Part shown: positions 31,044 to 34,347 of the stretch, in pieces
How the letters are laid out: every line of letters starts with the position of its first letter
Position numbering within the stretch: the first letter of the stretch is position 1
Source of the DNA: Abiotrophia defectiva ATCC 49176
GTDB lineage: Bacteria; Bacillota; Bacilli; Lactobacillales; Aerococcaceae
Assembly: GCF_000160075.2 (NCBI RefSeq)
Contig: NZ_KI535340.1
Span: forward strand, 1,161,002-1,195,348
Reading direction: 5' to 3'
Length of the DNA: 34,347 bases
Program-made: the position numbers and the translations under genes
Notes under the pieces: model-generated
What the model saw: only the letters and a program-made list of their open reading frames with translations
What the model was told of the DNA's origin: nothing
Databases searched by the model: none

Positions 31044-31985
31044 ATGCGAATCCAACAACTGCAATATCTTGAGAAAATCGTGGAATCGGGCTCTATTAAT
31101 GAAGCGGCCAAGGCCCTCTTCCTATCCCAGCCCAGCCTAAGTAATGCCATTAAGGAATTAGAGCAGGAGATGGATCTGCAGCTGCTAGTCCGCCAGAAGT
31201 CTGGGGTTTCCCTGACCAATGAAGGCCGGGAGTTTATGATTTATGCCCGCCAAATCCTGGACCAGGTTAAGCTCATGGAAGCCAAATACAAGCAACACAC
31301 CGTTCGCAAGCAGGCCTTCTCGGTGTCCGCCCAGCACTATGCCTTCGTGGTCCATGCCTTTGTGGACTTGATTAAGCAGGTAGATGCGGAAGAGTACCAG
31401 TTCACCCTGCGTGAGACCGAGACCCAGAACATCCTGGAAGACGTCATGTCCTTCAAGAGTTCCCTGGGTATTCTCTACCTTAATAAGTTCAACCGCCAGG
31501 TCCTGACCAAGCTCTTCAAGGAGAAGAAGCTCAAGTTTACGCCTTTGTTCAAGGCTAAGCCCCACGTCTTTGTCTGCCGGGACAATCCTTTGGCCCAGAA
31601 GTCATCGGTTAAGTTAAGGGACCTAGAGGACTACCCTTACTTATCTTATGAGCAAGGCCAGGAGAACTCCTTCTATTTTGCGGAAGAAATTTTGAGTACC
31701 CTCAACCGCAAGATGCACATCAAGGTCAGCGACCGGGCCACCATCTTCAACCTCATGGTGGGCCTCAACGGCTATACCATTTCCTCAGGGATTATCTCCA
31801 GCGAGCTCAACGACGACAAGATCATCGCCATTCCCCTGGAAGTGGACGACATGATGACCCTGGGCTACCTCATGCCCCAACAGGTAGAGCCAAGCCCTAT
31901 TACCCGCCAATACCTGGACCTCCTACGGGCCAATATCCGTGGTTATGGGTTTGAGATCCTGGAGGATAAGGAGAAGGAGAAGTAG
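31044..31985 (+). CDS. LysR-family regulator (MetR/MtaR/CmbR-like)
   Basis: A 313-aa regulator. The start is the ATG at 31044, 8 nt after AAGGGAG; ATG 31041 and GTG 31035 are closer alternatives. N-terminal winged helix (about 1-60): MRIQQLQYLEKIVESGSINEAAKALF, then SQPSLSNAIKELEQEM. The effector domain fills about 85-305. It is divergent from metE with a 128-bp gap that carries a MetR-like box, so control of methionine synthesis (co-inducer perhaps homocysteine or O-acetylserine-type compound, as in relatives) is the natural reading. The final residues DKEKEK are unusually charged. Confidence 0.9.
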   Translation: MRIQQLQYLEKIVESGSINEAAKALFLSQPSLSNAIKELEQEMDLQLLVRQKSGVSLTNEGREFMIYARQILDQVKLMEAKYKQHTVRKQAFSVSAQHYAFVVHAFVDLIKQVDAEEYQFTLRETETQNILEDVMSFKSSLGILYLNKFNRQVLTKLFKEKKLKFTPLFKAKPHVFVCRDNPLAQKSSVKLRDLEDYPYLSYEQGQENSFYFAEEILSTLNRKMHIKVSDRATIFNLMVGLNGYTISSGIISSELNDDKIIAIPLEVDDMMTLGYLMPQQVEPSPITRQYLDLLRANIRGYGFEILEDKEKEK

Positions 31986-32039
31986 GGGGAGTTACTTGGT
32001 TTCTGCCCGCCTGACGGCAATAGATTGGATACAATGAAA

Positions 32040-32085
32040 AAAGACCAGCTGCCTGGCCCTGAGGGGGTGAGGTGGCTGGTTTTTG
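32040..32085 (+). terminator. Terminator of the LysR gene
   Basis: ACCAGCTGCC (32044-32053) pairs with GGTGGCTGGT (32071-32080), with one mismatch and one G-T pair, followed by TTTTTG. Confidence 0.7.
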
Positions 32086-32109
32086 TGTGTCTGCCTGCCG
32101 AGGCGCGAC

Positions 32110-32288
32110 TGCCAGGCCTCATTAAGACAAAAGGCGGGGCTAAGTGCAGGGACCGGCTCCAGCCAGCCTGCGGCTGTCTTCCGCCTTGCCTGGCTATGGC
32201 GGGGCTAAGTCGCTAGGGCTCCAAGCCCCGCTCATGCGCCAGCCATCCTGGCCAGCACCAGGCCCGCTTTTGGCCATGAGGCCAGGCA
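32110..32288. other. GC-rich structured stretch bounded by inverted repeats
   Basis: TGCCAGGCCTCAT (32110-32122) recurs inverted as ATGAGGCCAGGCA (32276-32288), 12 of 13 matches. Inside, GGCGGGGCTAAGT occurs twice (from about 32134 and 32198), and GCGGGGCT (32199-32206) pairs perfectly with AGCCCCGC (32224-32231). No open frame with start signals. It lies between two terminators, so it is either a small mobile-element remnant or a structured RNA. Confidence 0.45.
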
Positions 32289-32370
32289 GTCACTGGGGGA
32301 GTGGGGAAAGAGGACTAGCTTCCTGGCCTTATGTGGTGAGGAGGAGGGTTTCTTTTTATGATGCCACAAC

Positions 32371-32408
32371 AAAAAAACGCCACTACCTCAGGGTAGTGGC
32401 TTCTTTAT
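32371..32408. terminator. Terminator of efp
   Basis: Stem GCCACTACC (32379-32387) and GGTAGTGGC (32392-32400), loop TCAG, with seven A before it (T run on the minus strand). Confidence 0.9.
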
Positions 32409-32410
32409 GC

Positions 32411-32974
32411 TTACTTATTAGCGCGGCCGCTGTAAGTACCTTCAGCGGTGTTGACAACTAAGTATTCGCCGGCTTCGATGAAGTCTGGCACGTTGACTAC
32501 TAAGCCAGTTTCCATAGTTGCAGGTTTCCCAGAACCAGAAACGGTTGCACCTTTGATAGAAGGTTGGGTTTCGGTTACTTGGAGAACAACGGTTGATGGG
32601 AGTTGAACCCCGATTACTTCGCTGCCGTAGAATTGGATCTTAGCTTCCGCATTTTCCAATAAGAACTTCAATTCGCGTTCGATGGCGTCTTCTGCGATTT
32701 CGTATTGGTCATAAGTTTCTAAGTCCATGAAGAAAGCAGTGCTGTCTTGGCTGTAGAGGTATTGTACGTCCTTGGTGTCGATATGCGCACGTTCTACCTT
32801 CTCATCTGGACGCATGGTGGTGTCCACAGTAGAGTTGTTACGGACGTCACGGATTTTCATCCGCATGATGGTGTTACCTTTCCCTGGTTTGTGGTGGGAA
32901 ATTTCCAATACACGCCACAATTTACCGTCTAGGATGAAAGTCATCCCTGCTTTTAAATCACTTACACTAATCAT
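32411..32974 (-). CDS. efp: Translation elongation factor P
   Basis: A 187-aa factor, the usual EF-P length, which rescues ribosomes stalled at polyproline stretches. The start is the ATG at 32974, 8 nt after AAAGGAG; a longer in-frame reading reaches 33010 without a site. Domain I is KOW-like with the tip HHKPGKGNT; Lys32 is the residue modified in many species. Domain II carries [13 protein letters not shown] and [20 protein letters not shown]. Domain III ends with [19 protein letters not shown]-like sequence (signature [14 protein letters not shown]). Monocistronic with its own terminator. Useful partner for the Pro-containing surface proteins of this window, though that is not specific. 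Confidence 0.96.
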   Translation of the reverse strand: MISVSDLKAGMTFILDGKLWRVLEISHHKPGKGNTIMRMKIRDVRNNSTVDTTMRPDEKVERAHIDTKDVQYLYSQDSTAFFMDLETYDQYEIAEDAIERELKFLLENAEAKIQFYGSEVIGVQLPSTVVLQVTETQPSIKGATVSGSGKPATMETGLVVNVPDFIEAGEYLVVNTAEGTYSGRANK

Positions 32975-33075
32975 CTTACTGCTCCTTTTGTCAGTTGAAT
33001 TTGAAGCCAAAGCCTCGATACCTTCGTTATTATAGCATACCTTATAGGCAAATTTAAAGAAAAAAATGATGCAGG

Positions 33076-33228
33076 CTAGGATTTGCGCCGTTCATAGTAA
33101 TAGAGACAGGCAATTCCCTCAAGTAGGGTGGCTGCCACGAGCCAGAGCAGGCAGTCGCTGTGAGCCAGAATGGCCCAGGTTACCGCCGCTAATAAAACAC
33201 AGAGCAAGGTGGGGTGGAGATACTTCAT
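33076..33228 (-). CDS. 50-aa putative membrane protein
   Basis: A small gene read directly from the gap after efp. The ATG at 33228 follows AGGAGG with 7 nt between. The product [20 protein letters not shown], then a short polar HSDC, a second hydrophobic stretch ([19 protein letters not shown]) and a basic end ERRKS has two probable membrane segments with a hairpin layout. I do not recognise a family. A TATACT and an inverted repeat lie upstream at 33275-33303. Orientation is the same as efp, 101 bp upstream of it. Confidence 0.65.
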   Translation of the reverse strand: MKYLHPTLLCVLLAAVTWAILAHSDCLLWLVAATLLEGIACLYYYERRKS

Positions 33229-33274
33229 GATCTAGCCTCCTAACTGATGTGGGAGAGGAAATGGACTTTTACCT

Positions 33275-33303
33275 AGTATACTTCAAGTGAATTGTGAAGT
33301 AAA
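33275..33303 (-). promoter_or_regulatory. Promoter with inverted repeat upstream of the 50-aa gene
   Basis: On the minus strand TTTACT (33303-33298), 17 bp, TATACT (33280-33275). The spacer holds ACTTCA (33280-33285) and TGAAGT (33295-33300) as inverted arms, a possible operator. Confidence 0.5.
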
Positions 33304-33471
33304 ACCTTTAGTGGGAAGAGGGGAGAAACTAGGTTACCGCCGCCCAGACTAGGTGAGCGTCGGGAGCTGGCCTAGGAATCTGGGAAAAAGACGCAAAAAC
33401 CGAGGAGACTGCTAGGAGCTAGCTCAGGAAACTAGGGAAAAGAGCCCAAAACAGGGCAAGCGCCAGGAGCT

Positions 33472-33581
33472 AGTGGTCCACTCCGCCGAGTGGACCACTA
33501 GCTCGGCCGGAAAGCTGGGAAAGAGGCCCAAAACAGGGCAAAAGCTAGGAGCCAGTGGCCCACTCCGTCGAGTGGACCACT
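33472..33581. repeat. Palindromic repeat cluster E (2 units, 82-bp period)
   Basis: Arms at 33472-33483/33488-33499 (loop CGCC) and 33554-33565/33570-33581 (loop CGTC; the left arm has GGCCC in place of GGTCC). The spacer includes GAGGCCCAAAACAGGGCAAAAG. IS copy 3 begins 25 bp after the second unit. Confidence 0.9.
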
Positions 33582-33606
33582 AGCTCGGTCAGAAACCTAG
33601 GAAAAG

Positions 33607-34347
33607 AGTCAAGTCCAAAATCCTGTGTAAAAATATGTAGGCTGTCCTATAGCTTATTTGCGTTTGGTGAAGTTGACCAGGAAGGGGCGTGCGTTAGCCT
33701 GCCAAGCATCGTTTAAATCAATGAGGATGGCGCCAATCAGTCGCTCAGCAGAAGCGACATTAGGGTAGACGCCAATGACCTTATCCCGCCGTCTGATTTC
33801 ACGGTTCAAACGTTCGACAGAGTTAGTAGTCCGCAAGTTGGGATGGTAAATCTCAGGCTCCATCATAAACTGAACGGCATCTTCAAAGCCCTCATCTAAA
33901 ACCTTTAAGGCCTTCTGATAGCGAGGATTGTCCGCGACAGAGGCCTCAAAAGCTTCCTTGAGCCGCCTTGCATGTTCGGCGGTGGGCGCCTGGAAAATGG
34001 CCTTCAACTTAGCGCGCGCCTCTAGACTCCCTTTTCTGGGAATAGTCTCGACAATGTTGGATAAGAAATGAAAGACGCAACGTTGCCAAGGCACCCCAAC
34101 AAAACAGTGCTGGATAGCGGCTCTAAGCCCGGAGTGAGCGTCTGAAATAATCAGGGTGGGCTGGCTCAAACCACGGGCTCGCAGGGACTGAAGGAAGGTC
34201 AGCCAAGCCTCTTTGCTTTCTTCTTCTGACACCCAAAAGCCGATGATTTCGCGCTTGTTGGCCTCGTTGACGCCTTGAGCTAGGTAGACCGCCTTGGATA
34301 CCACACGACCCTCTTCACGCACCTTAATGTAAAGGGCATCGAGGTAG
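33607..34347 (-). mobile_element. IS256-family element, left-end part (copy 3)
   Basis: Starts with the same AGTCAAGTCC end as copy 2, aligned without gaps at offset 19736, and runs off the window end. The flank GGAAAAG belongs to the palindromic repeat spacer. Same orientation as copies 1 and 2. Confidence 0.93.
33654..34347 (-). CDS. IS256-family transposase, C-terminal part (runs off window)
   Basis: The last about 230 residues of the same transposase as at 13918-15102, cut by the window end, so the start codon is not seen. All three catalytic positions fall in this part (the first Asp at its very edge; SDAHSGLR; TNSVERLNREIRRR). It differs from copy 2 by scattered residues (for example KEAFEASV for KEDFEATV and ANARPF for ANTRPF). 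No frame break in the visible part. Confidence 0.92.
   Translation of the reverse strand, partial: YLDALYIKVREEGRVVSKAVYLAQGVNEANKREIIGFWVSEEESKEAWLTFLQSLRARGLSQPTLIISDAHSGLRAAIQHCFVGVPWQRCVFHFLSNIVETIPRKGSLEARAKLKAIFQAPTAEHARRLKEAFEASVADNPRYQKALKVLDEGFEDAVQFMMEPEIYHPNLRTTNSVERLNREIRRRDKVIGVYPNVASAERLIGAILIDLNDAWQANARPFLVNFTKRK

Noticed and set aside
1-34347. Window as one large composite transposon bounded by IS256 copies
   Set aside because: The outer copies are both cut by the window edges, so neither the outer ends nor a target duplication can be seen; direct copies of a multicopy IS at both ends may be coincidence or an assembly border.

Overview
The window looks like chromosome of a low-to-medium GC Gram-positive bacterium of the order Lactobacillales. 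The signs are LPXTG anchors, LysM cell-wall enzymes, an aggregation-promoting-factor-like protein, a Gls24/Asp23-AmaP-DUF2273 stress operon, strong Shine-Dalgarno sites and an AgrC/ComD-type kinase with a LytTR regulator. An Aerococcaceae-like genus such as Abiotrophia is my best guess, but nothing here fixes the species. There are no rRNA or tRNA genes and no CRISPR array.

Layout. The window starts and ends inside IS256-family copies, and a third, complete copy lies at 13.9-15.2 kb; all three have the same orientation. Next comes a secreted LysM/Apf-like protein (1.3-2.3 kb) and a small, possibly mobile or domesticated module: an HTH protein, an unknown protein, a DnaD-like replication protein and a sigma factor-like protein (2.6-5.4 kb). 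A two-component system (RR plus HK, minus strand, 5.7-7.8 kb) is divergent from a cell-wall operon. That operon encodes a 77-aa secreted protein, a LysM-NlpC/P60 hydrolase, an LPXTG protein and a LysM-glucosaminidase (8.0-12.2 kb), and a paralogous LPXTG gene follows (12.3-13.6 kb). Then come a TetR gene divergent from an ABC ATPase and a very large FtsX-type permease (15.4-20.5 kb), a phage-type lysis cassette without other phage genes (20.8-22.4 kb), DUF2087 plus MFS genes (22.7-24.1 kb), the LEA-like and Gls24 envelope-stress genes (24.2-27.0 kb), a DUF4865 gene, metF and metE divergent from a LysR gene (27.8-32.0 kb), efp, and a 50-aa membrane protein gene.

How the parts work together. 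The clearest system is the LytTR circuit. The gap between the histidine kinase and the cell-wall operon holds six or seven direct repeats spaced alternately 21 and 20 bp, which is the two-turn spacing expected of LytTR boxes. Similar boxes precede the second LPXTG gene at 12.25 kb. Both promoters have a -10 but no good -35, as expected of activated promoters. The sensor half of the kinase, the box array and the small secreted protein gene are AT-rich, while the catalytic half of the kinase is GC-rich. This suggests that a sensor/signal cassette has been exchanged.

The most striking non-coding structure is a family of twelve palindromes (arms AGTGGTCCACTC and GAGTGGACCACT) occurring singly or in arrays of about 82-bp period in six intergenic places, counting the IS-split array as two. 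The complete IS256-like element sits inside such an array with an 8-bp target duplication, and the two edge copies lie at a matching place beside other copies. Function calls rest on motif and family recognition by eye; no searches were run.
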